A stretch of DNA of 43,804 bases from Candidatus Janibacter merdipullorum (GCA_019116945.1 DXAR01000004.1:1-43804); one strand, 5' to 3'. Positions 7,379 through 17,089 are shown, counted from the first letter of the stretch. The notes: generated by a model from the sequence alone, not told the origin. Numbers and translations: made by a program.

Positions 7379-9783
7379 GCCTCGTCGGAGCCCCCAAGCC
7401 GGGGATGATCAAGCCCCAGCTCACCGGCAAGGAAAAGGTCAAGGCCACGCTGGGACGCATGCGGCCCACCCTCGGGGTGTGGGTCGATGCCGGCTTCACG
7501 CTCGCGGTGATGGTGTGCCTCCTCGTGGGCCTGCGGACCATCGTCTTCGGCTGGGAGTGGTGGCTGGCCGCCGGTGTCGGTCTCGTCCTCGGCTTCGTCG
7601 TCGGGCACATCCAGGCGACCTACCGCTGGCCGCTCGTGGGCACGGTGGCCCTGGGGGCCGTCCTCTACCTCGTCCTCGGGGGGCCGCTGGCCGTCCGGGA
7701 CGACATCAAGTGGTACGTCCTGCCCACCGGGCAGACCTTCAAGGACCTCATCAGCGGGCCGATCACGGGCTGGGCCGACCTGCTCACCCTCGTCCCGCCG
7801 GTCGACGCACGCGGCCCCTTCACCGCGATCGCGCTCTTCGTGTCCCTCGTCGGGACCGTGCTCGTCTACGCGACCGCGCGGGCGACGACGTCGCGGTGGC
7901 GTCTGGTGCTGCCCCCCTTCGCCCTCCTGGCCGGGGTCATCGCGCTCGGGACGGCCCAGCCGGCGGGGCAGTGGATCCAGGGCCTCGTCCTCGGTCTCCT
8001 CCTCATCGGCTGGCTCGCCGCCCGTGACCACCTCGATCCCGACGTCGGTGAGGTCCGTGCCGGTGGTGGCCGGCCCGCCCTCTCGCGGATCATCTCCGGC
8101 ACCGTCATCCTGGCCGTCGCGGCGCTCGCGGGCGTGCTCCTCGGGCCGATCGTGCCGGGGAGCTCCCAGGACCGTCAGGTCGTGCGCACCGGGGTGGTGC
8201 CCGAGCACGACGACAACGTCCTCGCCTCCCCGCTGACGACCTTCCGCGAGTTCACGAGCGCGAGCCCGCGCGACTGGTACGACACCCACCTGCTCCAGGT
8301 GGACGGGGCCCCGGGGCACACCCCCCTTCGCCTGGCGACCCTCGACACCTGGGATGGCTCCACGTGGGGGATCGCCGGTCGGGGTGACAAGCGGGCGGAC
8401 GCCGGTCGCTCCTTCCAGCAGTTCGGCCGTCGCGTGGGGGTCCTCGCCAGCGGCTCGCCGAGCGAGGTGACCGTCTCGGTGCCCACCGGGGGGTACCAGG
8501 GGCCGTGGGTGCTCACGACCGGCCGGGTCGAGGGGATCGAGTTCACGGGGAAGTCCACCGAGCGCCTCGAGGACGAGGCCTGGCTCAACCTCAGCACCAA
8601 CACCGTCCTCGCCCCGCCCTCCCTGCGGCCGGGCGACGAGTACACCCTGCGGACCGCGCTGCCCCCGGTCGGGGCGCAGGAGCTGCCCGAGAACCTCCCC
8701 GTCGCGTCCGGCTCGATGCCGATCACCGGGGACGACTCCTTCGTCGAGTCCCGCATCAGTGCCTGGCGCGGCGACACGACCGACCCCTGGGACAGCTTCG
8801 TCGCCGTGGCCGACACGATGCGCACGGAGGGGACCTACACGGACGGGGCGCCCGCCACCCGGTCCAAGAGCACCTCCGACGAGGACCGGCGGGGCTTCAC
8901 CGACGATGTCCTGCGCTACCCGGCCGGGCACGGGCAGGGGCGACTCGACACCTTCCTCAACTCCGAGCCCCTCGCCGGCAACGACGAGCAGTACGCCGCG
9001 ACGCTCGCGCTCGTCGGCAATCGCCTCGGGATCCCCACCCGGGTCGTCATCGGCGCCATCTCGACCGACGACGGGAAGGTCCGTGGCCGGGACATCCGGG
9101 CCTGGGTCGAGGTGAAGCAGACCGATGGGACGTGGTTCCAGGTGCTGCCCCAGACCTTCAACCCCGGCCCCGACGGCACGACAGCGCCGAAGTCCAGCCC
9201 CGAGGCCTGGGATCCCCCACCCGTCGAGGAGATCCCGGAGCCGCCCGCGCCCGCCCCGCCGCCGGAGGAGCCCGCCGTCGACTGGTCCTCCCCGTCGACG
9301 TGGCCTCTCTGGGCGCAGCTGCTGGCGGTCTTCGTCGGGCTGCCGCTGCTCCTGCTGCTCCTCACCCCCTTCGCCATCGCCATCCGGCGGGCCATCCGGC
9401 TGCGTCGGGGTGGACCGGACCGCAGGATCGGCCGGGCATGGAATGACCTCATGGAGGAGGCCCGCGTCCTCGGGCACCGGCTGCCGGCGAGCGGCACCCG
9501 GGTGGAGCAGGCGAAGGCCCTCGGACCCACCGTCGACGCGCTCCCGGTGGCGATGCGGGCGGACTCGCTCGTCTTCGGTGAGCGGCCGGCGGACCCGGCG
9601 ACGGTCACGGCATGGCAGCGTGAGCTCACGGCGGCCCGACGTCGGATGCGTCGGTCCGCCGGGCTCGGCGCCCGGCTCCGGGCGCTCTTCGACCCCCGAC
9701 CCCTCTTCTCCCGACAGGTCGACATCGGTCTCCACGACTCGACCACGGCCACCGCAACCACGGCACAGAAGGCACGACGATGA
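7375..9783 (+). CDS. Polytopic transglutaminase-fold membrane protein, catalytically degenerate
   Basis: An 802-aa protein beginning at ATG 7375 (ATGA overlap). The N-terminal third holds about six hydrophobic helices (TgpA-N/DUF3488-like), followed by a large extracytoplasmic region, a last membrane helix at about residues 645-670 and a basic cytosolic tail. The transglutaminase core is recognisable: AGNDEQYAATLALVGNRLG, IPTRVVIGA and DIRAWVEVKQTDGTWFQV. At the three catalytic positions, Cys is replaced by Asp537, His of HAWVEV by Arg575, and Asp of the WxxxDPT motif by Leu591. It therefore cannot use the usual Cys-His-Asp chemistry and is better seen as a structural or binding protein. It may be a membrane component of the secretion machine encoded next. 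Confidence 0.92.
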   Translation: MSLVGAPKPGMIKPQLTGKEKVKATLGRMRPTLGVWVDAGFTLAVMVCLLVGLRTIVFGWEWWLAAGVGLVLGFVVGHIQATYRWPLVGTVALGAVLYLVLGGPLAVRDDIKWYVLPTGQTFKDLISGPITGWADLLTLVPPVDARGPFTAIALFVSLVGTVLVYATARATTSRWRLVLPPFALLAGVIALGTAQPAGQWIQGLVLGLLLIGWLAARDHLDPDVGEVRAGGGRPALSRIISGTVILAVAALAGVLLGPIVPGSSQDRQVVRTGVVPEHDDNVLASPLTTFREFTSASPRDWYDTHLLQVDGAPGHTPLRLATLDTWDGSTWGIAGRGDKRADAGRSFQQFGRRVGVLASGSPSEVTVSVPTGGYQGPWVLTTGRVEGIEFTGKSTERLEDEAWLNLSTNTVLAPPSLRPGDEYTLRTALPPVGAQELPENLPVASGSMPITGDDSFVESRISAWRGDTTDPWDSFVAVADTMRTEGTYTDGAPATRSKSTSDEDRRGFTDDVLRYPAGHGQGRLDTFLNSEPLAGNDEQYAATLALVGNRLGIPTRVVIGAISTDDGKVRGRDIRAWVEVKQTDGTWFQVLPQTFNPGPDGTTAPKSSPEAWDPPPVEEIPEPPAPAPPPEEPAVDWSSPSTWPLWAQLLAVFVGLPLLLLLLTPFAIAIRRAIRLRRGGPDRRIGRAWNDLMEEARVLGHRLPASGTRVEQAKALGPTVDALPVAMRADSLVFGERPADPATVTAWQRELTAARRRMRRSAGLGARLRALFDPRPLFSRQVDIGLHDSTTATATTAQKARR

Positions 9784-12700
9784 AGCTGATGTTCACCCTC
9801 CGAGGGTCCAACGACCAGGACACCGACCTCGTCGCCACCGTCGACGGGCGCACGACCGTCGGTGACCTCGCCGAGCATCTCGTCCTCTCCGACCCCGAGC
9901 GGCAGCGCAGCGGCAGCAGCTACCACGACCGGGCCGACCTGGGGCAGCACACCCTGGCCCTCGTCGACGAGAACTACCGGGCGGTCGACCCCCACACCAC
10001 CGTGCAGGAGTCGGGGCTGCGGTCCGGCGAGCACCTCGCCGTGACCCGGCGGTCGTCCGGGTACCAGGACACCGCCGCCCCCGTGGCCACGGCAACCGTC
10101 ACCGCCGGACCGGACAAGGGGCGGGAGTACGCGCTCCAGCGCGGCACCTCCCACGTCGGCCGCGGACGCGAGTGCGAGGTGCGCATCAACGACGCCTCCG
10201 TCTCGCGGCGCCACGCCAAGCTCCTCGTCGCCGACGTCGTCGAGGTGACCGACCTCGGTTCGTCCAACGGCGTCATCGTGGCCGACGAGCGGATCGACCG
10301 CGCGATCCTCCGCGAGGGCGAGTCCTTCACCATCGGCGACACGACCTTCCAGATCTCGGCGAAGACGCGTGCCGCCGGTCTCACGGCGACCGACGCCGGA
10401 GATGTCGCCTTCACCCGGTCGCCGCGCATCGCACCCGTCTACCAGGGCCTGCAGTTCGAGGTCCCCGAGCTCCCCGAGCGCGGCAAGCCGCAGCGGATGC
10501 CGCTGGCGATGATGCTCGTGCCCGTCTTCATGGGCGCGACCCTCTTCGCCATCACCCGATCGCGCTTCACGATCATGTTCATGCTCATGATGCCGATGAT
10601 GATGCTCGCGAGCACCTGGGAGTCCAAGCGCCGCGTCCGCCTCGACTTCGAGGAGGCGATGGAGGACTTCCGGGAGGACGTCGGCTACCTCGTCGAGGAC
10701 ATCGAGGTCGAGCTCGATCGTGAGCACGACATCCGGCGGCAGGAGCATCCCTCCGTCCGGGAGTTCGGCCGGGCCGTCGCCGTCCACCACCCGCTCATGT
10801 GGACCCGCCGTCCCGGGGAGCCCGGGTTCCTCGAGTACCGCCTCGGGCTCGGGGTGCGCCCGAGCCGGAGCGAGATCAAGCTGCCGAAGATGGGCCGGAC
10901 CCGGGCCGAGGCCTGGCTCGAGGTCTCCAAGCTCATGCAGGGGCTGGGCGTCGTCGCGGACGTGCCCGTGACGGCCCACCCCCTCCTCGACGGCGCGATC
11001 GGCGTCTCCGGGCCCAGGGACGCGGCGCTCGGCCTGGCCCGATCGCTCGTCGTGCAGACGATGGCGGCGCACTCACCCGCGGAGGTCGTCGTGTGCGCTC
11101 TCGGCTCCACGACCTCGGCCCGGGACTGGGACTGGCTCAAGTGGGTGCCGCACGTGTCCTCGCCGCAGAGCCCGATCGACGTGCAGCAGACGGCCAGCTC
11201 GGGGCCGGGCTGCTCCGCGGTCATGGAGCAGCTCGAGGGTCTGATCGTCGAGGGCTCCAACCAGCAGACCGGCAAGGGGCGCGGCGGACCGGCCGTCGTC
11301 GTCCTCGTGGAGAACGACGCCCCCGTCGAGCGGGCGCGGCTCGTGCAGCTCGCCGAGCAGGGCTGGCACCACCGCATCGTCGTCGTCTGGGTGGCCCCCG
11401 TGACGGAGCAGCTCCCCGCGGCCTGCCGCACCTTCGTCGAGGTGGCCGAGAGCGGGGAGTGCCAGGTCGGCTGGGTCGGCCCCGCGCAGGTCGCGTCGCC
11501 GGTGGCGGCCGATCTCGTCTCCGTCGAGGAGGCCGTGGCCGTCGCCCGCGGGCTCGCGCCGATCACCGACTCCTCCGCCCTCGTCCAGGATGACTCGGAC
11601 ATCCCGCGCTCGGTGTCCTACCTCGCCCTCGTCGGGACCGAGCTGGCCACCTCGGAGATGGCCGTCATCGAGCGGTGGAACGAGAACCGGTCGATCCTCA
11701 CCGGCAAGCACGCGCCGCCGACACCGAACCGCAAGCCCGGCTCCCTTCGCGCCGTCATCGGGCAGTCCGCCATGGGGACGCACAGCGTCGACCTGCGCAC
11801 GGACGGGCCCCACGCCCTCGTCGGCGGGACGACCGGTGCCGGCAAGTCGGAGCTTCTCCAGGCCTGGATCCTCGGGATGGCCACGGCCAACAGCCCCCAG
11901 CGGGTCACCTTCCTCCTCGTCGACTACAAGGGTGGGTCGGCCTTCCGCGACTGCGTCCAGCTGCCGCACACCGTCGGGATGGTCACGGACCTCTCCCAGC
12001 ACCTCGTCCGTCGGGCGCTCGCCTCGCTCTCGGCGGAGCTGCACTACCGCGAGCACCTCCTCGCCCGCTTCAAGGCCAAGGACCTCGTCGAGCTCGAGCG
12101 CCGCGGTGAGGTCGAGGCCCCACCGAGCCTCATCATCATCGTCGACGAGTTCGCCGCCCTCGTGCAGGAGGTCCCCGACTTCGTCGACGGCGTCGTCAAC
12201 ATCGCCCAGCGCGGCCGCTCCCTCGGTATCCACCTCATCCTCGCCACCCAGCGACCCGCCGGTGTCATCAAGGACAACCTCCGCGCCAACACCAACCTCC
12301 GCATGGCCCTGCGCATGGCCGACGAGGACGACTCGACCGATGTCCTCGGGACCAAGGACGCGGCCTACTTCGACCCGGGCCTGCCCGGTCGCGCCATGGC
12401 CAAGTCCGGGCCGGGACGGCTCGTCCCCTTCCAGGCCGGCTACGCCGGCGGGTGGACGAGCGACACGCCCCCGCCGCCGGACATGCTCGTGGAGACCCTC
12501 GCCTTCGGTGCATCCGTCCCGTGGGAGCTGCCCGCCAAGCCGAAGGGGGACGAGGACGCCGACCTCGGACCCACCGACATCCAGCGGGTCGTCGGGACCA
12601 TCGAGCGGGCCCGGGTCGAGGCCGGGCTCGAGATCCCCCGCAAGCCCTGGCTGCCGGAGCTGGGAGAGGTCTACGACCTCGCCAAGCTGCCGACGGAGCG

Positions 12701-14192
12701 CCGGGACGACGAGATCGTGCTCGGCATCGCCGACAACCCGGACCTGCAGAGCCAGCCGACGATCTCCTTCCGGCCCGACGCCGAGGGCAACCTCGCCGTC
12801 TACGGGGCCTCGGGGTCGGGCAAGAGCTCCTTCCTGAGGACCATCGCCCTCGCGGCCGGCTTCACGGTCCGCGGCGGACCCTGCCATGTCTACGGTCTCG
12901 ACTTCGGCAACCGCGGTCTGGCGATGCTCGAGGAGCTGCCGCACGTCGGCAGCATCATCTCGGGACAGGACGAGGAGCGGGTCAAGCGGCTCATCACGAT
13001 GCTCCGCACGACGATCGAGGAGCGCGCGGTGCGCTACTCGAAGTCGAATGCCACGACGATCACCCAGTACCGCAAGCTCAGCGGGAAGCACGACGAGCCC
13101 CGCATCTTCGTGCTCGTCGACGGCCTCACCGCCTTCCGCAATGCCTACGAGGCGGCCGGACCGCTCATGAAGTGGCTCGATGCCTTCACCTCGCTCCTGG
13201 CGGACGGTCGTCCCGTGGGGATCCACTTCGTCCTGTCCGTCGACGCCCGCAACGGCCTGCCGGTCTCGATGGGCTCGTCCGTGCAGTCCCGCTTCGTCCT
13301 GCGGATGGCGACCGAGGACGACTACGCCTTCCTCGGCGTGCCGACGGATGTGCTCAACTCCGAGTCCGCACCCGGGCGCGGGCTCTTCAAGAAGCGGGAG
13401 GTGCAGGTGGCCGTCCTCGGTGGCACCCAGGACGCGTCCGAGCAGTCCCGGATGGTGCGCGGCTTCGCCGATGCGATGGCCAAGTCGGGTGGGACCCGCG
13501 CCGAACCGATCGCCTCGCTGCCCGAGCGGGTCCCCGCCCGCGACCTGCCGGCCGAGATCGGCGGTCAGCCGGTCATCGCGATGAACTCCGACGACCTCGC
13601 CCCGGTCTCCATCGACCCCAAGGGCGGATTCGTCGTCACCGGCCCCCCGGGCAGCGGCCGGACGACGACCCTCGTGACCATGGTCCGGGCGCTGCGCCGG
13701 TCCCACCCCGGGGCCCAGCTGAGCCTCGTGACCCTGCGCCGCAACTCCGAGCTCCTCGGGATGCCGGAGTTCGACGCCACGGCGACCCGCGAGGAGGAGA
13801 TCAAGGAGCTGTGCGAGGTGCTCAAGGAGCGTGCCCTCGACGAGGGCTCCCCGCTCCAGGTCCTCGTCGTCGAGAAGCTCGACGACCTCAACACGGCGCC
13901 CTTCCAGATGCCCATGCAGGAGGCGATGAAGCCGCTCGTGGACAACGACCACTTCGTCATCGGCGAGGCCGATCCCTCGGCGCTCGGCTCCACGATGGGC
14001 CTCACCGGTCTGATCAAGAGCGCCCGGTCGGGCATCGCGCTCGCCCCCGACGGGGCGGAGTCCTCGATGATCTTCAAGACGAACTTCCCGCCGCTGGCAC
14101 GGATCTTCATGCCGGAGGGTCGCGGGGTGCTCGTCCGTCGAGGGAAGGCCGAGATCGTGCAGGTCGCTCTGCCGGAAGGAGCGCTTCGGTGA
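9780..14192 (+). CDS. EssC-type FtsK/SpoIIIE secretion ATPase with ubiquitin-like and FHA domains
   Basis: A 1470-aa motor, overlapping the previous stop by ATGA. Residues 1-92 look like a ubiquitin-like YukD/EccD-type domain (TTVGDLAEHL, then VDPHTTVQESGLRSGEHLAV). Residues about 105-200 are a canonical FHA domain (GRGRECEVRI, SRRHAKL near 142, SSNG). Two membrane helices follow (about 240-285), then three ATPase modules: D1 Walker A GTTGAGKSE (Lys689) and Walker B IIVDEF (Asp789), D2 GASGSGKSS (Lys1015), and D3 GPPGSGRTT with Arg1294 in place of the P-loop Lys. This is the architecture of EssC/YukBA, the type VII secretion ATPase that recognises WXG100 substrates. Two WXG100 genes lie immediately downstream. 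The degenerate third site is common in the family. Confidence 0.95.
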   Translation: MKLMFTLRGSNDQDTDLVATVDGRTTVGDLAEHLVLSDPERQRSGSSYHDRADLGQHTLALVDENYRAVDPHTTVQESGLRSGEHLAVTRRSSGYQDTAAPVATATVTAGPDKGREYALQRGTSHVGRGRECEVRINDASVSRRHAKLLVADVVEVTDLGSSNGVIVADERIDRAILREGESFTIGDTTFQISAKTRAAGLTATDAGDVAFTRSPRIAPVYQGLQFEVPELPERGKPQRMPLAMMLVPVFMGATLFAITRSRFTIMFMLMMPMMMLASTWESKRRVRLDFEEAMEDFREDVGYLVEDIEVELDREHDIRRQEHPSVREFGRAVAVHHPLMWTRRPGEPGFLEYRLGLGVRPSRSEIKLPKMGRTRAEAWLEVSKLMQGLGVVADVPVTAHPLLDGAIGVSGPRDAALGLARSLVVQTMAAHSPAEVVVCALGSTTSARDWDWLKWVPHVSSPQSPIDVQQTASSGPGCSAVMEQLEGLIVEGSNQQTGKGRGGPAVVVLVENDAPVERARLVQLAEQGWHHRIVVVWVAPVTEQLPAACRTFVEVAESGECQVGWVGPAQVASPVAADLVSVEEAVAVARGLAPITDSSALVQDDSDIPRSVSYLALVGTELATSEMAVIERWNENRSILTGKHAPPTPNRKPGSLRAVIGQSAMGTHSVDLRTDGPHALVGGTTGAGKSELLQAWILGMATANSPQRVTFLLVDYKGGSAFRDCVQLPHTVGMVTDLSQHLVRRALASLSAELHYREHLLARFKAKDLVELERRGEVEAPPSLIIIVDEFAALVQEVPDFVDGVVNIAQRGRSLGIHLILATQRPAGVIKDNLRANTNLRMALRMADEDDSTDVLGTKDAAYFDPGLPGRAMAKSGPGRLVPFQAGYAGGWTSDTPPPPDMLVETLAFGASVPWELPAKPKGDEDADLGPTDIQRVVGTIERARVEAGLEIPRKPWLPELGEVYDLAKLPTERRDDEIVLGIADNPDLQSQPTISFRPDAEGNLAVYGASGSGKSSFLRTIALAAGFTVRGGPCHVYGLDFGNRGLAMLEELPHVGSIISGQDEERVKRLITMLRTTIEERAVRYSKSNATTITQYRKLSGKHDEPRIFVLVDGLTAFRNAYEAAGPLMKWLDAFTSLLADGRPVGIHFVLSVDARNGLPVSMGSSVQSRFVLRMATEDDYAFLGVPTDVLNSESAPGRGLFKKREVQVAVLGGTQDASEQSRMVRGFADAMAKSGGTRAEPIASLPERVPARDLPAEIGGQPVIAMNSDDLAPVSIDPKGGFVVTGPPGSGRTTTLVTMVRALRRSHPGAQLSLVTLRRNSELLGMPEFDATATREEEIKELCEVLKERALDEGSPLQVLVVEKLDDLNTAPFQMPMQEAMKPLVDNDHFVIGEADPSALGSTMGLTGLIKSARSGIALAPDGAESSMIFKTNFPPLARIFMPEGRGVLVRRGKAEIVQVALPEGALR

Positions 14193-14224
14193 CCAATTCC
14201 GTTGTGCCACAACGATATTGACCA

Positions 14225-14242
14225 CTCCCCGAAAAAGGGGAG
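14225..14242 (+). terminator. Short hairpin after the secretion ATPase gene
   Basis: CTCCCC (14225-14230), loop GAAAAA, GGGGAG (14237-14242), starting 33 nt after the ATPase stop. There is no T-run, so termination is uncertain. Its GGGGAG could also pair with the CTCCCC of the adjacent operator at 14257-14262, giving alternative folds. Confidence 0.4.
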
Positions 14243-14246
14243 AGGC

Positions 14247-14292
14247 ATGGGGAGTTCTCCCCATGTACCCCCGGTGGAAGGTTCCCTAGTGT
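14247..14292 (+). promoter_or_regulatory. Promoter of the WXG100 operon with near-palindromic upstream element (site A)
   Basis: ATGGGGAGTTCTCCCCATG at 14247-14265 is an almost perfect inverted repeat. A -10-like TAGTGT lies at 14287-14292, its first base exactly 40 nt after the first base of the element. The same element and spacing recur at 22866 and 35335. The element centre would be near -43 of the transcript, where class II activators bind. Predicted start near 14299 leaves a leader of about 67 nt to the WXG100 start codon. Confidence 0.7.
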
Positions 14293-14365
14293 TGTCATCA
14301 GTCGGGCAGGGGAATCGCCCGCAGGGATCACAGACAAGAAGAGCACCACCACACAGGAGGACAAC

Positions 14366-14638
14366 ATGGCTTGGCTCGGAATGAACCTCGAGGTCGTCAA
14401 CGGCGAGCTGCCGAAGTGGCGCAACCTTGCCGAGGAGATCGGCACGATCGTCACGAACGTCAACACCCAGGTCCAGCAGGCCAACGAGGCCTGGAACGGC
14501 CCGGACTCCGACAAGTTCATCTCGGAGTGGGAGGGCACCCACCGCCCGCAGCTCGAGAAGATCAAGGGCATGATCGAGGCCCTCTGCGACACGCTGCAGT
14601 CCGACATCAACCAGCAGCGCGAGACCTCGGGCAGCTGA
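14366..14638 (+). CDS. WXG100 family (EsxA/EsxB-like) secreted protein
   Basis: A 90-aa protein with no signal peptide; start ATG 14366 has a strong AGGAGG 7 nt upstream. It is a helical hairpin with the WXG turn in the middle: ANEAWNGPDSDKFISEW, W-N-G at about residues 44-46. Length and turn position are typical of WXG100 proteins, which are exported as dimers by EssC/EccC motors. I see no clear YxxxD/E export signal after the turn. It lies 173 nt downstream of the motor gene but under its own promoter, suggesting much higher expression than the machinery. The likely dimer partner is the next gene. Confidence 0.95.
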   Translation: MAWLGMNLEVVNGELPKWRNLAEEIGTIVTNVNTQVQQANEAWNGPDSDKFISEWEGTHRPQLEKIKGMIEALCDTLQSDINQQRETSGS

Positions 14639-14685
14639 CCCGCAACCACCCCGCACGACACACAGAGACTTAGAGGAGAACCAGC

Positions 14686-14958
14686 ATGGGTAACCTGACC
14701 GACGGAATGGACATTGCCAGGGTTCGCGAGGTTGCGAGCCAGCTCAAGACCGAGGCCGGTCGCATCGACGAGGTGAACCAGAACGGCACCACCCAGGTGG
14801 GCACGCTCGGCGAGAACTGGCTCGGTAACGACTCCGAGCAGTTCGCCTCGTCCTGGCAGGACGCCTCCAAGGCGCTGCAGAACGCCTCCGCCTCCCTCCA
14901 GACCTACTCGGCCGAGGCCGAGAAGCAGGCGGACCAGCAGGAGGGCGCCTCCAGCTGA
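14686..14958 (+). CDS. WXG100 family (EsxA/EsxB-like) secreted protein
   Basis: A 90-aa protein starting at ATG 14686 with AGAGGAG 10 nt upstream, 47 nt after the previous stop. The hairpin turn is NWLGNDSEQFASSW (W-L-G at about residues 44-46). The C-terminus is helical and Gln/Ala/Glu-rich; YSAEAE is near but does not fit the YxxxD/E export motif exactly. Probably forms the heterodimer with the preceding WXG100 protein and is exported by the EssC-type ATPase upstream. A strong terminator follows. Confidence 0.95.
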   Translation: MGNLTDGMDIARVREVASQLKTEAGRIDEVNQNGTTQVGTLGENWLGNDSEQFASSWQDASKALQNASASLQTYSAEAEKQADQQEGASS

Positions 14959-14974
14959 CGCCGGAGCTGCACGC

Positions 14975-15013
14975 CGAAGGGCGGGAACGACCACGGGTCG
15001 TTCCCGCCCTTCG
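14975..15013 (+). terminator. Strong hairpin terminator between convergent operons
   Basis: Perfect 17-bp stem CGAAGGGCGGGAACGAC (14975-14991), loop CACGG, complement at 14997-15013. No T-tract, as is usual in high-GC actinobacteria. It separates the WXG100 operon from the leftward biotinyl carrier gene and could act in both directions. The stem base carries the CGAAGGG heptamer seen repeatedly in this window. Confidence 0.85.
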
Positions 15014-15029
15014 CGCTGTCGTGGGTGGG

Positions 15030-15248
15030 TCAGTCGTCGATGATGACGAGGACCTCGCCCTCCTGGACGACGTCGCCGGCGGAGACCTTGACCTGCGCGA
15101 TGCGCCCCGGGTTCTCGGCCAGGACGGGGATCTCCATCTTCATCGACTCGAGGAGCACGAGCTCGTCGCCGGCGGCCACGGACTGACCCTCGTCCACGTG
15201 CACGGTGAGGACGTTGGCGACCAGCTCTGACTCGATCCTGTGACCCAT
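15030..15248 (-). CDS. Biotin/lipoyl attachment (biotin carboxyl carrier-like) protein
   Basis: A 72-aa free-standing biotinyl/lipoyl domain. The attachment hairpin ESMKMEIP (residues 34-41, modified Lys37) fits the (A/S)MKM biotinylation consensus, followed by G-x-I-x-x-V and GDVVQEGEVLVII, the second half of the flattened barrel. It is similar to the small stand-alone carrier proteins of actinobacteria. It would carry carboxyl groups for an acyl-CoA carboxylase encoded elsewhere. It lies 29 nt downstream of inositol-3-phosphate synthase on the same strand; no ribosome site stands out, so it may be co-transcribed or leaderless. Confidence 0.92.
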   Translation of the reverse strand: MGHRIESELVANVLTVHVDEGQSVAAGDELVLLESMKMEIPVLAENPGRIAQVKVSAGDVVQEGEVLVIIDD

Positions 15249-15277
15249 GGCACAGAGAGTAGCCCCACCCCTTCGGG

Positions 15278-16368
<1,091 letters not shown>

Positions 16369-16369
<1 letters not shown>

Positions 16370-16962
16370 CAGTTCTCCTTGGTGGGGTTCCGGGGTGGGG
16401 GGTTGAAGGCGGGATGACTGGGGTCGGCGAGGGTGCCCGGGCGCACCTCCGGTGATCGGCGCTCGGCCTCGATGAGCTCCTCGACCCACATGAGGTCGCG
16501 CTCGGTCGCGTCCTCCCCGCGCGAGCGAAGGGCGTCGGCCCAGCGGTCCCGTGGGGCGCCGGTGTCCGAGCGCATGGCGGCGAGCCGCTCGGCGAGCCGC
16601 GCGCGGCGCCCGTCGAGGATCCGCAGGCGCACGCTCCGCTCGGTGCGGGTGAAGAAGGCCAGCCGGACGTCGAAGGCGTCGTCCTCCCAGCTGCCCGGGT
16701 CGCTCGTGCCGGCGAGCCGGTCGAAGGCGTCGCGCCCGGCGTCGGTGAGCGTGTAGGTGATCCGCTGGCGACGGCTCGTGGCGGTCGGCTCGGGGTTGTC
16801 GACGCTCACGAGCCCGCGGCCCTGGAGCCCGGCGAGGCAGGGGTAGAGCGTCCCGAAGGAGAGCGCGCGGAAGGCACCGAGGCTGGAGTTGAGCCGTCGG
16901 CGCAGCTCGTAGCCGTGCATGGGCTGCTCGTGGAGCAGTCCCAGCACGGCGAACTCGAGCAT
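16369..16962 (-). CDS. PadR family transcriptional regulator
   Basis: A 197-aa regulator beginning [20 protein letters not shown], the classic PadR winged-helix start, then [18 protein letters not shown] (recognition helix and wing) and a C-terminal helical dimerisation region. I chose ATG 16962; a GTG at 16977 is an alternative, and no clear ribosome site favours either. A 25-nt dyad at 16993-17017 lies just upstream and is a likely autoregulatory operator. Coupled to ino1, so it probably controls inositol synthesis. The orthologue position beside ino1 is kept in mycobacteria. Confidence 0.93.
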
Positions 16963-16992
16963 CTCGCGGCGGCGCACGGGAGGACAGCGTAG

Positions 16993-17017
16993 TCGATGTA
17001 TCGACCAGATATGTCGA
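16993..17017. promoter_or_regulatory. Dyad operator between padR and ponA
   Basis: TCGA-N2-TATC-N5-GATA-N2-TCGA, with TCGA at 16993-16996 and 17014-17017 and TATC/GATA at 16999-17002 and 17008-17011. The region is AT-richer than its surroundings. It sits 31 nt upstream of the PadR start and 73 nt upstream of ponA, so a PadR dimer here could affect both directions. Confidence 0.55.
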
Positions 17018-17089
17018 GCGAGATTCCACAGCGCGTCGGGAAGCGTCCATACTGTGTGGGCTGGACCCCCCATCGCCTCGAGGTGCCCC

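Noticed and set aside
14920-14945. YxxxD/E export signal in the second WXG100 protein
   Set aside because: YSAEAE has Glu at +3 and +5, not +4; the match is not exact.
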